A stretch of 57,550 bases of DNA from Oscillospiraceae bacterium (GCA_017465665.1 JAFTVU010000024.1:1-57550); one strand, 5' to 3'. Counted from the first letter of the stretch, positions 43,439 to 53,286 are shown. The notes: generated from the letters alone by a model not told the origin. Program-made: numbers and translations.

Positions 43439-44395
43439 ATGTTCAGAAAAGCAAGAAAGCTCAGTGCTGTGCTGATGGCGCTGATAATGATGTTCGTTTT
43501 GTCCGTTTGTGCGGGCGCAGAGGTTTTCAGCAAACCAAGAATGGCAGATGTGGATGGCGAGGTAACAGGCTCTATCACAGATGATGGTCTTACTGCTACG
43601 TTTACGCTTACCGAGGATGCACCCCAGTCTGTCAACTTTATTATAAAGGGCGATGGTCTTGATCCCGAGTACTGGAATCAGTCTGGTGCTTATGTAGAGA
43701 TCGACCTTACGCTCAACACCGAGTCCTCCACTGTATATGCAGTGCTTCCGGGCTTCACCAAGACATGGACATGGGTAAACCCCACAGTATGGGATAAGTA
43801 TCTGAAATATGGTCAGACTATCACCATCAGAGAGCCGTTTTCTACTTACTATGCAGGCTTCAAGGGCGATATCCCCCAGATAATCCGCGTTCAGATATGC
43901 ACTGCCGATCCCAATGGCGAGACCGTTGAGATACAGGTAAGCAATTTAAGAGTGGTTGGAGCTTCTTCTCAGACTCCCGAGCAGACCACTACAGCTGCTA
44001 CGACCACCACTGCTGCAACAACTACCACAACTGCAACTACAACAGCTCCCACAGAGGCGGAGCCTGAGGTAATAGAGAGCGCAGAGCCCGAGGTAGCTAC
44101 TGAAGATGCAGTAACAGAGGATGCGGCAACGTCCGAGCCTGTGACTGAGGAGGCTCCTGCAGCTACAACAACAGAGCCTGATAAGACAGAAAGCACCACG
44201 GCAGCTACCACAACTGCCGCTACTACTGCAGCCACAACAGCAGCGACTACTACCAGAGCTACTACCACTGCAGCTTCAGGTGGAGGAGCATTCAATCTGG
44301 GCGGTGCGATCGTTGCCATTATCATTATCGCAGTAGTTATAGTAGCAGGTGCTGTCGCAGGATATATCATCTATAAAAAGAAGAAGTACTATTAA
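43439..44395 (+). CDS. Secreted, membrane-anchored Thr-rich protein, unknown function
   Basis: 318 residues. Signal peptide (MFRKARKLSAVLMALIMMF, cleavage near CAGA), a beta-rich domain of about 130 residues with several tryptophans (EYWNQ, TWTWVNPTVWDKY) that could be carbohydrate-binding-like, a long Thr/Ala/Glu linker and a C-terminal transmembrane helix (GGAIVAIIIIAVVIVAG) with a short basic tail. I recognise no named family. The Thr-rich linker is probably glycosylated or extended. It is followed by another membrane gene 21 bases on. The ATG at 43439 follows AGGAGG. Confidence 0.75.
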   Translation: MFRKARKLSAVLMALIMMFVLSVCAGAEVFSKPRMADVDGEVTGSITDDGLTATFTLTEDAPQSVNFIIKGDGLDPEYWNQSGAYVEIDLTLNTESSTVYAVLPGFTKTWTWVNPTVWDKYLKYGQTITIREPFSTYYAGFKGDIPQIIRVQICTADPNGETVEIQVSNLRVVGASSQTPEQTTTAATTTTAATTTTTATTTAPTEAEPEVIESAEPEVATEDAVTEDAATSEPVTEEAPAATTTEPDKTESTTAATTTAATTAATTAATTTRATTTAASGGGAFNLGGAIVAIIIIAVVIVAGAVAGYIIYKKKKYY

Positions 44396-44416
44396 TATAC
44401 AGAAGGGATGTGCCGA

Positions 44417-45301
44417 ATGGATAAGGTAGTTGCGTTTTTCAAGAATGTTTGGTTCAGACGGGGCGTTGCGCTTGTGTGCTGGGCTTATACCGCAGTTATT
44501 GCGTGGGTAGCATGGCTGAGTTTTGCTTTTTTCTTCGAGTACGAAAACCCCACATCCCTGTTTGTTTTATATCTGTTTGTGAACATTGCGGCGCTTGGTC
44601 TGATGCTGTATACCAGAAAACAGGCTATAACCAAGCTGAATTGTATGATACTTCCGCTGTTTGTTTTCCTTATAATGATATTTGCATACGGAAACTGGTA
44701 TATCATCGCGCCGCCGCTTGCAGTGGTCGTAGTGATGTTCTTTGCCAATAATGCAAATGAGACCCTCAAGACCGTGCTCGGTACGATGTACCTGCTGATG
44801 TATGTGATCGGCGTTGCGGCATATATTGCAATAGATATGTTGATGGGTCCGATAACCTTTACGGGTGTAGAGCTGAATCTGCGTGATCCTGATTATGAGG
44901 TGCTTTCACCCTCGGGAGATTATCGTATCGTTCGTTATGTTGATGAGCCCACGGGTGAGCGCCGTATTGCTGCATACTATGTTGAATACACCCTTGAGGA
45001 TGAGAAGATACCTTTTGCATACTGCAAAAAGGTGTTTGGCTGTGAGCATTCGCTTTCGTCCCAGTATACAGGAAAGGCTGACGATCCCATCAAATGGGTG
45101 GAGGTCGATGGTGAGGAAATGCTCAGTGTTGAGGGCAGCATAAGAGAAAATCCCTATCTTGTAGAGCCCGTTTCTGAAACAGCCGAAAGCGGAGATGCTC
45201 TTGTTCCGATAGCTCCTTTCGGAGATTCGGAGGATGCTGCCGAAACGCTTGATACTGTTGACACCTCGGATACCGCTGAAGGTACATCTGAAGCGGCTTA
45301 A
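44417..45301 (+). CDS. Membrane protein with extracytoplasmic C-terminal domain, unknown function
   Basis: 294 residues. Four to five hydrophobic segments in about residues 15-145 are followed by a soluble domain (RDPDYEVLSPSGDYRIVRYVDEPTGERRIAAYYVEYT) and a low-complexity acidic Thr/Ser tail. No family recognised. The start at 44417 is 9 bases after AAGGG; the in-frame ATG at 44408 overlaps that site. It is probably co-transcribed with the Thr-rich surface protein gene, so both may act at the envelope. Confidence 0.7.
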   Translation: MDKVVAFFKNVWFRRGVALVCWAYTAVIAWVAWLSFAFFFEYENPTSLFVLYLFVNIAALGLMLYTRKQAITKLNCMILPLFVFLIMIFAYGNWYIIAPPLAVVVVMFFANNANETLKTVLGTMYLLMYVIGVAAYIAIDMLMGPITFTGVELNLRDPDYEVLSPSGDYRIVRYVDEPTGERRIAAYYVEYTLEDEKIPFAYCKKVFGCEHSLSSQYTGKADDPIKWVEVDGEEMLSVEGSIRENPYLVEPVSETAESGDALVPIAPFGDSEDAAETLDTVDTSDTAEGTSEAA

Positions 45302-45316
45302 CAGAACAGAAATAAT

Positions 45317-45345
45317 GCCGGACGAGCTGTTTTTCACCGTCCGGC
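45317..45345 (+). terminator. Hairpin between two unknown genes
   Basis: 8-bp stem GCCGGACG / CGTCCGGC with a 13-base T-rich loop, followed by TTAAAGTCTTT. Weak terminator candidate. Confidence 0.4.
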
Positions 45346-45406
45346 TTAAAGTCTTTATTGCCACGGCGCAGGGAAGTGCCGAGCTTAATGTAAAGGAGCT
45401 GAAAAT

Positions 45407-47845
45407 TTGGACAGAACGCTTCATCTTGTAGGAAAAAATTCAAATGAGATATTCATGGTGAGATACCCACGTTCACTTCTCAATTTCTGCGAGTTTGATC
45501 TCGCCTATTTTGCTGAGAATGCCATTGCTGTCTGCGATGACGCGCTCAAGGAGGGCGAGCTTGATTTTGACAGAGTCAATGATCTGCGAAACACCTTAAA
45601 GGGTGCTCATGTTTACATAGAAAACAACATCCGTTCGGTATATGACAAGATCGTGCTGGATTGCTGGATAGATTATGTCTGCCGCCGTGACAATGTGGGC
45701 ACAGGTACGCTCTGGAACAGATTCATGCCCTGTAACACAGCGTTTGAAAAGGCTGTGTTCGTGCGCTTGTGCGAATACCGCTATAACCGCGGCATCAATG
45801 AGTGGCTGAATCTCGTGCGCGTGCAGGATTACGCAAAGAACAAGATCAGCTTTATCTTTTCCGCTGAGCTTTCAGGGGCGGATGAGGCTGCCGCACGCCG
45901 AAATTACTTTGATCTGATGTTCAGCGTTACCGCCCGTGAGCTTGGCTGTCGTATCGAGGAGCTTGGCGTAACTAAGGTGTTTTCCGTGGGACGTCTGCCG
46001 TCCTCTCCGTTCATGTTCCCGAATATCTCAAAGGATATAGTGAAGAACCTGCTTGCAGACTTTGATTATTCAGAGGATTATTCCGATACGGAGAATTACG
46101 GCGGTCTTTCCGATCAGATCGCGATGGATGCGTTTTCCTATATGAAATCGGGTCTGCCCAATGAATATAACAGCTACAACATGACCCGCACAGAGATGGA
46201 GAATTCTCCGCAGAAAGTGTATATGCCCTGTGGAATGAAAGCGGTCGTTGATCTTGAGATAGATGCGCTCATTGAGAGCGGCGGCTGGCTCGCAAGATGC
46301 AAGCGCTGCGGTCGCTATTTCGTGCGCGATGAGGAGCATCCGCAGGAGTATTGCTCACTGTTCACTCCGGGCAGCAAGACCTGTCTTGAGATATATGAGA
46401 TGGAGCATCCGCGCAGCCTGATATCTCCTGCGTTGGAGCGTAGCTGCCGTGATATCACAGACGAGATGTATGCAAGGGTAGACCGTGATATGACTCTCAG
46501 CGATTACGAAAGCTGGAAGATATATCTGGATGCTCTGCATGATAAGGTAAAGAACGGTGAGATACCCGTGGAGGAGCTGGAGGATTTCATCAGCTATTCC
46601 CGCACGCTGGATATCTCGCGCAGCAACCCTGTTCAGGAGGTCGTGAAGAAAGAGCCTGAGCTGTTCCGCAGCCGTGAAAAGGTGGTCAAGCCGTTTATAC
46701 CGCAGCGTATCGACCGCAGCGAGCTTGAGGCTCAGACGAAGCCTGCTCAGCCTGTGGCAGAGCAGGAGGAAGAGGATGAATACGGTCAGCGCGGCACGTA
46801 TTTTACTTCTCCCACCGTACAGCGACAGAAGTCCATGGAAGCACCTATGGCGCATATTATCCGTGCTGACAGAGGCACGGAGCAGTATCAGACAGCTCCT
46901 AATGTGTTCACTCCTTACGGACAGCCGCAGCAGCCTGTATATCAGTATCAGCAGCCTGTGCAGTCTCAGTATCAGCCTGTACAGAAGCCGATAGCGCCTC
47001 AGCCTGCTAAGGAGTTCGCTCAGTTTACAGCGCCGCAGGCTATTAATGACGATGTTACTGATAAGCAGCCCGATGATATCGATATCGAGCGTGTGACCGA
47101 AATGCTCAGCCGCCTGCGCGAACTGGAGAATAAGCCTGCAGAGCCGCAGAAACAGGCTGAGGAAATACCTCAGACAGAAGAAAAAGCAGACGAGAGCACG
47201 TTTGAGCTTTTTGGTGATGTCAAGTACGAATCCACTGATAATCTTGAAAGCTACGGCAATGTGTTTGATCTGGAGAGGGATGAGCCTGAAGAGCCGAAAA
47301 CTCCTGCTGATGAGGTTGCGGCCCAGAAGCCGAAAGTCATCCGCAAGAATGCTCATGCTATCTCTGCTTACGGACGGATGTCGGGCGCGCCTGTGGTGCA
47401 GTCGAACGATCTTAATGCAGTGAGCCGTCCCGAAGCGTCTGATAATGAGCTGCTGAGGGATGCGGCGGCGATATTTGATGATATAGAGAATGCAGCCTCA
47501 GATACTGCACCTGAACCTGTACCTGTACCACAGCCTGAGATCAGTGATGAGGATGTAATAACACCTGCTGTTCCTAAGCCGAGAAAGCGTGCAGAGAAGC
47601 CGCAGCAGCGCGAGGTTCCCGATAAGGTAACGGAGCAGAATGCGCCCAGCGGGATCTGGACGGAGGAGCGAAACCTGTTTCCTGAGCCTGATCCTGAGGA
47701 GCTGGAAATGCTCAAGGAAAAGAAGAAGAGCCGTTCCAATAAGACTCAGCGCCTGTTTGACGCTATCATGAAAGAGCCTGAAGATAATCCCAACGTTACT
47801 GTTCACAGAAAGAGAAACAGTGGCGGCGGTAGTTTTACTGTGTAA
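45407..47845 (+). CDS. Large unknown protein with zinc-type cysteine motif and disordered tail
   Basis: 812 residues, no signal peptide or membrane helix. The N-terminal 420 residues look folded and contain CKRCGRYF (C298, C301), YCS (C316) and TC (C326), a likely structural zinc knuckle; the segment resembles the DUF6076-type family but I am not sure of that name. Residues about 430-810 are Pro/Gln/Glu-rich, including YQYQQPVQSQYQPVQ-type repeats, and end in a basic KKSRSNKTQR segment. TTG start with AAAGGAG 8 bases upstream. The folded part could be nucleic-acid or protein binding. No close functional neighbour. Confidence 0.7.
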   Translation: MDRTLHLVGKNSNEIFMVRYPRSLLNFCEFDLAYFAENAIAVCDDALKEGELDFDRVNDLRNTLKGAHVYIENNIRSVYDKIVLDCWIDYVCRRDNVGTGTLWNRFMPCNTAFEKAVFVRLCEYRYNRGINEWLNLVRVQDYAKNKISFIFSAELSGADEAAARRNYFDLMFSVTARELGCRIEELGVTKVFSVGRLPSSPFMFPNISKDIVKNLLADFDYSEDYSDTENYGGLSDQIAMDAFSYMKSGLPNEYNSYNMTRTEMENSPQKVYMPCGMKAVVDLEIDALIESGGWLARCKRCGRYFVRDEEHPQEYCSLFTPGSKTCLEIYEMEHPRSLISPALERSCRDITDEMYARVDRDMTLSDYESWKIYLDALHDKVKNGEIPVEELEDFISYSRTLDISRSNPVQEVVKKEPELFRSREKVVKPFIPQRIDRSELEAQTKPAQPVAEQEEEDEYGQRGTYFTSPTVQRQKSMEAPMAHIIRADRGTEQYQTAPNVFTPYGQPQQPVYQYQQPVQSQYQPVQKPIAPQPAKEFAQFTAPQAINDDVTDKQPDDIDIERVTEMLSRLRELENKPAEPQKQAEEIPQTEEKADESTFELFGDVKYESTDNLESYGNVFDLERDEPEEPKTPADEVAAQKPKVIRKNAHAISAYGRMSGAPVVQSNDLNAVSRPEASDNELLRDAAAIFDDIENAASDTAPEPVPVPQPEISDEDVITPAVPKPRKRAEKPQQREVPDKVTEQNAPSGIWTEERNLFPEPDPEELEMLKEKKKSRSNKTQRLFDAIMKEPEDNPNVTVHRKRNSGGGSFTV

Positions 47846-47905
47846 ATGTCATGTTCATTAAGTAAATATCACTTATTTAATTAACTGGCACGGGATGGTT
47901 TAGTG

Positions 47906-47943
47906 AATTTAAACAAAACTAAATCGGCGTAAACGTTTAAATT
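47906..47943. promoter_or_regulatory. Inverted repeat upstream of a surface protein promoter
   Basis: AATTTAAAC (47906-47914) and GTTTAAATT (47935-47943) are inverted copies with a 20-base gap, ending 15 bases before the -35 box. Low-complexity sequence makes chance possible. Confidence 0.3.
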
Positions 47944-47958
47944 TAGCCGTTTGCACAA

Positions 47959-47987
47959 TTGAAAAAAGTTCCATAATGAGATATAAT
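47959..47987 (+). promoter_or_regulatory. Promoter of the sortase-type surface protein gene
   Basis: TTGAAA (47959-47964), 17-base spacer, TATAAT (47982-47987). Confidence 0.7.
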
Positions 47988-48051
47988 ATAAATACAAATT
48001 ATGTGCAGAATTAGTCTGTGCTATTTGATATTTTTTGGAGGATTTATAACC

Positions 48052-48831
48052 ATGAAGTTAAGAAAGATCATTGCTGCTCTTGCTGCAACAACAATCGCTG
48101 CTTCTGCTATGGCAGTTGTAGCTTCCGCTCACGAGACATTCCTGATGTACACAGATCTCAACTGGGGTTGGGGCTGCTGGTCCGCTGCTGAGTTCCCTGC
48201 TGGTACTGTAGATATCACAGCTGACGGTACATACACCGTTTACATCGACAGCACACTTCCTACCGCTCAGGTAGAGGACGCTGATACAGGCGAGATGGTT
48301 GGCGCTGCTGCTACAGGCGCTAACGTATTCTGCGTTGATATCGATGGTCTGGCTGCTGCAAAGGATGCAGGTGCAGGCGCTGCAGGTTACGATGATTGCG
48401 TAACAGGCAAGGATAAGCAGGCTTTTGCTGAGTCCAAGGGCATTTCTATCACAGACGTTATCGTTACAACAACATCTTCCGATGGCACAGTTACAGATGT
48501 TCCTGTAAACCAGGACAATGTTATCTACGGCGATATCGAGGCTAACGGCAAGATCCGTATCGAGCTGTTCAACGCTTACGGCGATACAAACGCTGCTCCC
48601 GCTGTTGATACATCCGCTATCAACTTCGATGAGAAGATCGCTGTTACATTCACAATCGCAGGTGTTGCTGACGCAGCTGCTGAGGCTCCCGCTGATGATG
48701 TAGTTGATACACAGGCTCCCACAACAGGCGACAAGCAGTCTCCTGATACAGGCGTAGAGGGCGTAGCAGCAGTTGCTGGTCTCGCAGTTCTCGCTGGTGG
48801 CGCTATGCTGGTTTCCAAGAAGAGAAAGTAA
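48052..48831 (+). CDS. Secreted cell-wall-anchored protein with SPDTG sorting signal
   Basis: 259 residues. The signal peptide is MKLRKIIAALAATTIAASAM with cleavage near ASA. A central domain with little similarity I can name (DLNWGWGCWSAAEFPAG, VFCVDIDGLAAAKDAG, KIRIELFNAYGDT) is followed by an acidic spacer. The C-terminus is a classic sortase layout: SPDTG, hydrophobic GVAAVAGLAVLAGGAMLV, basic KKRK. The pentapeptide is nearer to NPxTG than to LPxTG. Codon use is strongly optimised (for example GCT/GCA, GAT), suggesting abundant expression. GGAGG precedes the ATG at 48052. Its own promoter and terminator make it a single-gene unit. Confidence 0.8.
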   Translation: MKLRKIIAALAATTIAASAMAVVASAHETFLMYTDLNWGWGCWSAAEFPAGTVDITADGTYTVYIDSTLPTAQVEDADTGEMVGAAATGANVFCVDIDGLAAAKDAGAGAAGYDDCVTGKDKQAFAESKGISITDVIVTTTSSDGTVTDVPVNQDNVIYGDIEANGKIRIELFNAYGDTNAAPAVDTSAINFDEKIAVTFTIAGVADAAAEAPADDVVDTQAPTTGDKQSPDTGVEGVAAVAGLAVLAGGAMLVSKKRK

Positions 48832-48864
48832 TCTCTGATCAAGAAACATATATTTTGATGAATT

Positions 48865-48894
48865 CGGCTCACTGCTTTGTGGTGAGCCGTTTTT
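48865..48894 (+). terminator. Terminator of the surface protein gene
   Basis: 8-bp stem CGGCTCAC / GTGAGCCG, 9-base loop, then TTTTT. Confidence 0.85.
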
Positions 48895-48930
48895 GTATAT
48901 AAATGTTGATAGAGTTTATTCTCATCTGCC

Positions 48931-48959
48931 TTGACAAAATACTGCGGTAGTCGTATAAT
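48931..48959 (+). promoter_or_regulatory. ugd promoter
   Basis: TTGACA (48931-48936), 17-base spacer, TATAAT (48954-48959): perfect consensus, leader of about 135 bases. Confidence 0.85.
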
Positions 48960-49060
48960 ATATGTATATAGATCATACTGTTTCTTTGTGATGACAGTTA
49001 TGTTTTTTATCTGATTTATGATGATAATATGTACTATATGATTAGGGAAAAATATAATAC

Positions 49061-49102
49061 ATGAAAACAGAAATACCTATGACGGGGGGAAATATAAATT
49101 GA
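49061..49102 (+). CDS. Possible 13-codon upstream reading frame overlapping the ugd start
   Basis: ATG at 49061, stop TGA at 49100-49102, encoding [13 protein letters not shown]. The stop overlaps the ugd TTG start in the sequence ATTGA, a geometry that could couple the two. It lacks a strong ribosome site, so it may be chance. Confidence 0.3.
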   Translation: MKTEIPMTGGNIN

Positions 49103-50286
49103 ATATTGCAGTTGCGGGAACAGGCTATGTAGGATTATCCAACGCAGTGCTGCTATCACAGAATCATAATGTTACCACAGTGGATATTATTCCTGAAAAG
49201 GCAGCAATGATAAACGAGAAAAGGTCTCCGATCGCTGATGAATATATTGAAAGATATCTGATTGAAAAGGAGCTTTCTCTTACCGCTACAACTGATGGAT
49301 ATGCTGCATATAAAAATGCTGATATCATCATAATTGCTACTCCAACGAACTATGATCCTGTAAAGAATTATTTTGATACTTCTTCTGTTGAGAGTGTTAT
49401 AGAGCAGATCCTTGAAGTGAATGACAGTGCTACTATCGTTATCAAGTCCACTGTTCCTGTAGGATATACAAAGTCCATGCGTGAGCGTTATGGCTGCGGA
49501 AGATTGATATTCTCACCCGAATTCCTCAGAGAGGGACAGGCGCTGTATGATAATCTGTATCCCTCGCGTATAATAGTTGGTGCTCCTCAGGATGATGAGG
49601 ATGCCTGCCGCAGGGCACATCAGTTTGCAGAGCTGCTTGTAGAGGGCGCAGTCAAGGAGGATATACCCGTACTGTTCACAGATCCTACCGAAGCAGAGGC
49701 TGTGAAGCTCTTCTCCAATACCTATCTTGCATTGAGAGTGGCGTATTTCAATGAGCTTGATACTTATTGTGAGATGAAAGGACTCAATACAAAGCAGATA
49801 ATCGACGGTGTTGGTCTTGATCCGAGAATTGGCTCTCATTATAATAATCCATCGTTTGGCTATGGAGGTTATTGTCTGCCAAAGGATACAAAGCAGCTGC
49901 TTGCAAATTTCGCTGATGTTCCTAATAATATAATCGGTGCTATCGTTCATGCAAACAGAACACGCAAGGATTATATCGCAGATCATATTGCGGAGATGAA
50001 GCCTGATACTGTAGGTATTTACAGGCTTACTATGAAATCCAATTCCGATAATTTCCGTCAGTCATCCATACAGGGAATAATGAAGAGGCTCTCCAAAAAG
50101 GGAATACGTGTGATCATCTATGAGCCTGCGCTCAGAAAAGGACAGAGCTTCTTTGATTATGATGTATATGAGGATTTTGCAGCCTTTAAGGCAGAGGCTG
50201 ACGTCATCGTGGCAAACCGTATGAGTGCGGATCTTTCTGATGTTGCCGATAAGGTATACACCAGAGATCTGTATAGCAGAGATTAA
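49099..50286 (+). CDS. ugd: UDP-glucose 6-dehydrogenase
   Basis: Oxidises UDP-glucose to UDP-glucuronate with two NAD, feeding polysaccharide or glycoconjugate synthesis. 395 residues. The NAD motif is [18 protein letters not shown], the catalytic Cys lies in [14 protein letters not shown], and STVPVGYTK and [19 protein letters not shown] are standard. The start is TTG, with GGGGGG upstream. No other sugar-nucleotide gene is near, so the pathway is open. Genes for a hybrid kinase, cysK and others follow. Confidence 0.93.
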   Translation: MNIAVAGTGYVGLSNAVLLSQNHNVTTVDIIPEKAAMINEKRSPIADEYIERYLIEKELSLTATTDGYAAYKNADIIIIATPTNYDPVKNYFDTSSVESVIEQILEVNDSATIVIKSTVPVGYTKSMRERYGCGRLIFSPEFLREGQALYDNLYPSRIIVGAPQDDEDACRRAHQFAELLVEGAVKEDIPVLFTDPTEAEAVKLFSNTYLALRVAYFNELDTYCEMKGLNTKQIIDGVGLDPRIGSHYNNPSFGYGGYCLPKDTKQLLANFADVPNNIIGAIVHANRTRKDYIADHIAEMKPDTVGIYRLTMKSNSDNFRQSSIQGIMKRLSKKGIRVIIYEPALRKGQSFFDYDVYEDFAAFKAEADVIVANRMSADLSDVADKVYTRDLYSRD

Positions 50287-50296
50287 ATAAAGTATT

Positions 50297-50345
50297 CGCA
50301 GGGAATATCGGTGCTGCCGTTTTCCCTGCGATTTTGACAAGAGGA
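50297..50345 (+). terminator. Hairpin between ugd and the kinase gene
   Basis: 9-bp stem CGCAGGGAA (50297-50305) / TTCCCTGCG (50332-50340) with an inner CGG / CCG pairing, then ATTTTG. Likely terminator, though only 12 bases before the kinase start. Confidence 0.6.
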
Positions 50346-50352
50346 GCAAACC

Positions 50353-53274
50353 ATGTACATTGATAAGTATGATATGAATAATACTATCCATGAAAATGGA
50401 TCTATATCAGGATTGTTTTCCATTGAGGTCATCGGCGGTAAGCCGAGTGGACTTTTTCTGGACAGGGATTTCTGCGTCCTTATGGGATATGATCCCACCA
50501 CGCCGCCCATGCAGCTGATGCATGAGATGTTCAGCGAGGTGCATGAGGATGATAAGAATAATATTCTGAATGTCATAGCCAGCTGTACGGCAGGTGTAAT
50601 GATGGAGCTGCAGTTCCGTTGGAAGCACCCTCTTCTTGGATGGACTAACGTTTCCTGTACGGGTATACATTCGGACGGAGATGATGATCATTATTTCGCC
50701 CGCGGCTATTTCAAGGGCAATTACGGAGAGGAGCAGATAAGCAGAAACGAGTATGATGCACTGCTGCTGCAGAATCTGCTTGCTGACGCGATGATGGACA
50801 GCTTTGTTGTATGCGGCCTCACCGACCTTGAGAATAATCATGTTTATTTGCTGAAGGATGTTTTCAATACCAGCGGAGTACTTGGCAGCGGCTTCACTTA
50901 TGAGCAATGGCGTGATGCTATCTCAGGGCTGATCGACAGAGAGAGCGTCGAGCACTTTGACGAGGTCAGCTCCAGAAATGCAATGCTGCACTATTTTGCA
51001 AACGAGGATGAAGAGCGTCAGGATGAATTCCGCATTTTAAATCCAAAAACCAGAAAGTACCGCTGGATGAAGCTGCGTTTTGTCAAGTTCAAGCACGCGC
51101 TTGCTTCAAAGTATAAGGAATTTTTTGTTTTCCGCGATATTACCGATCATCAGCATACGAATTTTAAGGAAGCTCTGCGAATGCAGCTCATCAACGGTCT
51201 GGCAGTACCCTATGATGATATAGATTTCATCAACCTGAAAACGGGAGTGCTTTATTCTTCGGAAGCAGGCGAGGGCAAATATGCTGAGGATTTTGCTGAG
51301 CGCGGTCTGTTCGATCATGAGGTGATACGTTACCTCCAGAACTGTGATCTTACACAGGAGGAGAGTATGCGTATATATGATATGTACAATTGTAAGAGTA
51401 TGTTGGAGCAGTTCAGCCGTGGCGTTCCCAGAATAGAGACAGAGCTGCGCCGCATGAATCGCCTGAAGAACAGATATGAATGGGTACGTATACAGGGATT
51501 TGTTGCTTCGCGTGACGAATATGGCGATCCGCACATGGCTATCATAACTATCCAGTCCATCGATCAGGAAAAGGAACGCCAGATGCGTGATAAGCAGGCA
51601 CTGGAAATGGCGCTGCGTGCCGAGCAGCAATACAGGCAGGCTATTCTTTCAAATGCTATTGCAGTGTATACATTCAATGTTACAACAGATACTATGTACG
51701 ATGAGGTGATAGAGCAGGATGGTATAGATGCGCTGGTGCCTCAGATGGGCCTTAGCTGTCCTTGTTCATATAATGAGTATATCAGCCGCAAAGCAAGGCT
51801 ACTGACTTCTGAGCAGGAAGCGGAGATATTCCGCAGGGATTTCAGCACGGAGCATCTGCTGGAGATGTTTGAAAACAACAGGTTTTCTGCGGATATCGAA
51901 TATGAGTTCCTCAACGGGGCTAACAAGGGTATTTTCCGCGAATCGGTTATTCTTACCAAGGACTTAAATACTGATGAGATCTGGGGTATATCCTATGTTA
52001 CAAACGTAACATACGAACGCGAGGAGAGCCGCAGGATAGAGCAGGCGCTTCGTGATTCGTTTTTCCAGGCGCAAAGAGCAAACAGCGCGAAAACTCTTTT
52101 CATGTCACAGATGAGCCATGATATCCGTACACCGCTCAATTCCATTCTTGGAATGGCGCAGATCGCGCAGGAGCATATCGACGACAGGGAACGGCTTATA
52201 GACTGCATGAATAAGATAGAATATTCGGGCAGACATCTTCTTGAGCTTATCAACAACGTTCTTGATCTCAGTGCTATAGAGAGCGGAAAGACTGTGCTTG
52301 CTACGGATGATTTCGATATGAGGCACTTCCTTGATGAAGTGCTGAAAGTAGTAAAGCCTCTGGCCGAGAAAAAGGACCACAAGCTTATCACCGAGCTTCA
52401 GCCTATGCATAACGCGGTAAACGGCGATCAGGTGAAGCTGAAACGTCTGCTGACCAACGTGCTGAGCAATGCTGTCAAGTATACTCCGGATGGCGGAGAG
52501 ATACGCTTTTCGGCCGAGGAGCTTGAGCCTGACCGTCATGATGTGGCGAGATATATGTTCACTGTCAGGGATAACGGTATGGGAATGTCAGAGGAGTTTA
52601 TTTCCAGACTGTTCGATCCGTTTGTAAGAGCGGATGACAGCCGTACCACAAAGGTGGAGGGCACAGGTCTCGGCATGACGATAGCACTTAATATCGCCCG
52701 CATGATGAACGGTAATATCAATGTGCGAAGCAAGATAGGCGAGGGCTCTGTATTTGAGATAACGGTATGCCTGAAGCGTGGAGATGAGCACGCTGCGGAT
52801 ATTTACAGCGAGCTTTCCATGGATGAGCCGAGAAAGGAAAAGCTTTCCGATTATGACTTTGGCGGAAGACGCGTGCTTCTGGCAGAGGATCTGGATTTCA
52901 ATGCCGAGATCGCGGAGGAATTTCTTGCACAGGCAAATATCGTGACAGAGCGTGCCTGCAACGGTGCTGAAGCTGTGCGCATGTTTGCGGCAGCGCCTGC
53001 AGGCTATTATGGTATGATCTTTATGGATATCCAGATGCCCGAGCTTGATGGTTATACCGCCGCCAGAAAAATACGCGCCAGTGCTAAGGAGGACGCTCAG
53101 AGCATTCCTATTATCGCTATGACGGCGAATGCTTTTGTGGATGATGTGAAAAAATCCAAGGATTCGGGAATGAACGGGCATATCGCAAAGCCGATAGAAA
53201 CAGCACGTCTGCTTTCTGAGCTGAAGCGCTGGCTGGGTGGAATGAAAAAGACCGATACAACAGCAAAAGAATAA
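50353..53274 (+). CDS. Soluble hybrid histidine kinase with PAS domains and receiver
   Basis: 973 residues with no transmembrane segment, so cytoplasmic. The first about 560 residues contain two or more PAS-like modules (for example FLDRDFCVLMGYDPT; RILNPKTRKYRWMKLRFVKFK; RMNRLKNRYEWVRIQGFV). Then come HisKA with H589 (MSQMSHDIRTPLNSILG), a HATPase domain with N-box and DNGMGM / GTGLGM, and a C-terminal receiver with D892 (GMIFMDIQMPELDG) and a KPIE tail. No output domain or HPt is adjacent; the partner must be elsewhere. It starts a run with cysK, pdxK and a transporter gene. Sensed signal unknown. Confidence 0.9.
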   Translation: MYIDKYDMNNTIHENGSISGLFSIEVIGGKPSGLFLDRDFCVLMGYDPTTPPMQLMHEMFSEVHEDDKNNILNVIASCTAGVMMELQFRWKHPLLGWTNVSCTGIHSDGDDDHYFARGYFKGNYGEEQISRNEYDALLLQNLLADAMMDSFVVCGLTDLENNHVYLLKDVFNTSGVLGSGFTYEQWRDAISGLIDRESVEHFDEVSSRNAMLHYFANEDEERQDEFRILNPKTRKYRWMKLRFVKFKHALASKYKEFFVFRDITDHQHTNFKEALRMQLINGLAVPYDDIDFINLKTGVLYSSEAGEGKYAEDFAERGLFDHEVIRYLQNCDLTQEESMRIYDMYNCKSMLEQFSRGVPRIETELRRMNRLKNRYEWVRIQGFVASRDEYGDPHMAIITIQSIDQEKERQMRDKQALEMALRAEQQYRQAILSNAIAVYTFNVTTDTMYDEVIEQDGIDALVPQMGLSCPCSYNEYISRKARLLTSEQEAEIFRRDFSTEHLLEMFENNRFSADIEYEFLNGANKGIFRESVILTKDLNTDEIWGISYVTNVTYEREESRRIEQALRDSFFQAQRANSAKTLFMSQMSHDIRTPLNSILGMAQIAQEHIDDRERLIDCMNKIEYSGRHLLELINNVLDLSAIESGKTVLATDDFDMRHFLDEVLKVVKPLAEKKDHKLITELQPMHNAVNGDQVKLKRLLTNVLSNAVKYTPDGGEIRFSAEELEPDRHDVARYMFTVRDNGMGMSEEFISRLFDPFVRADDSRTTKVEGTGLGMTIALNIARMMNGNINVRSKIGEGSVFEITVCLKRGDEHAADIYSELSMDEPRKEKLSDYDFGGRRVLLAEDLDFNAEIAEEFLAQANIVTERACNGAEAVRMFAAAPAGYYGMIFMDIQMPELDGYTAARKIRASAKEDAQSIPIIAMTANAFVDDVKKSKDSGMNGHIAKPIETARLLSELKRWLGGMKKTDTTAKE

Positions 53275-53286
53275 AGGAGATATCTC

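Noticed and set aside
43969-44370. Minus-strand Val/Ala-rich frame
   Set aside because: Antisense of the Thr-codon linker; low complexity only.
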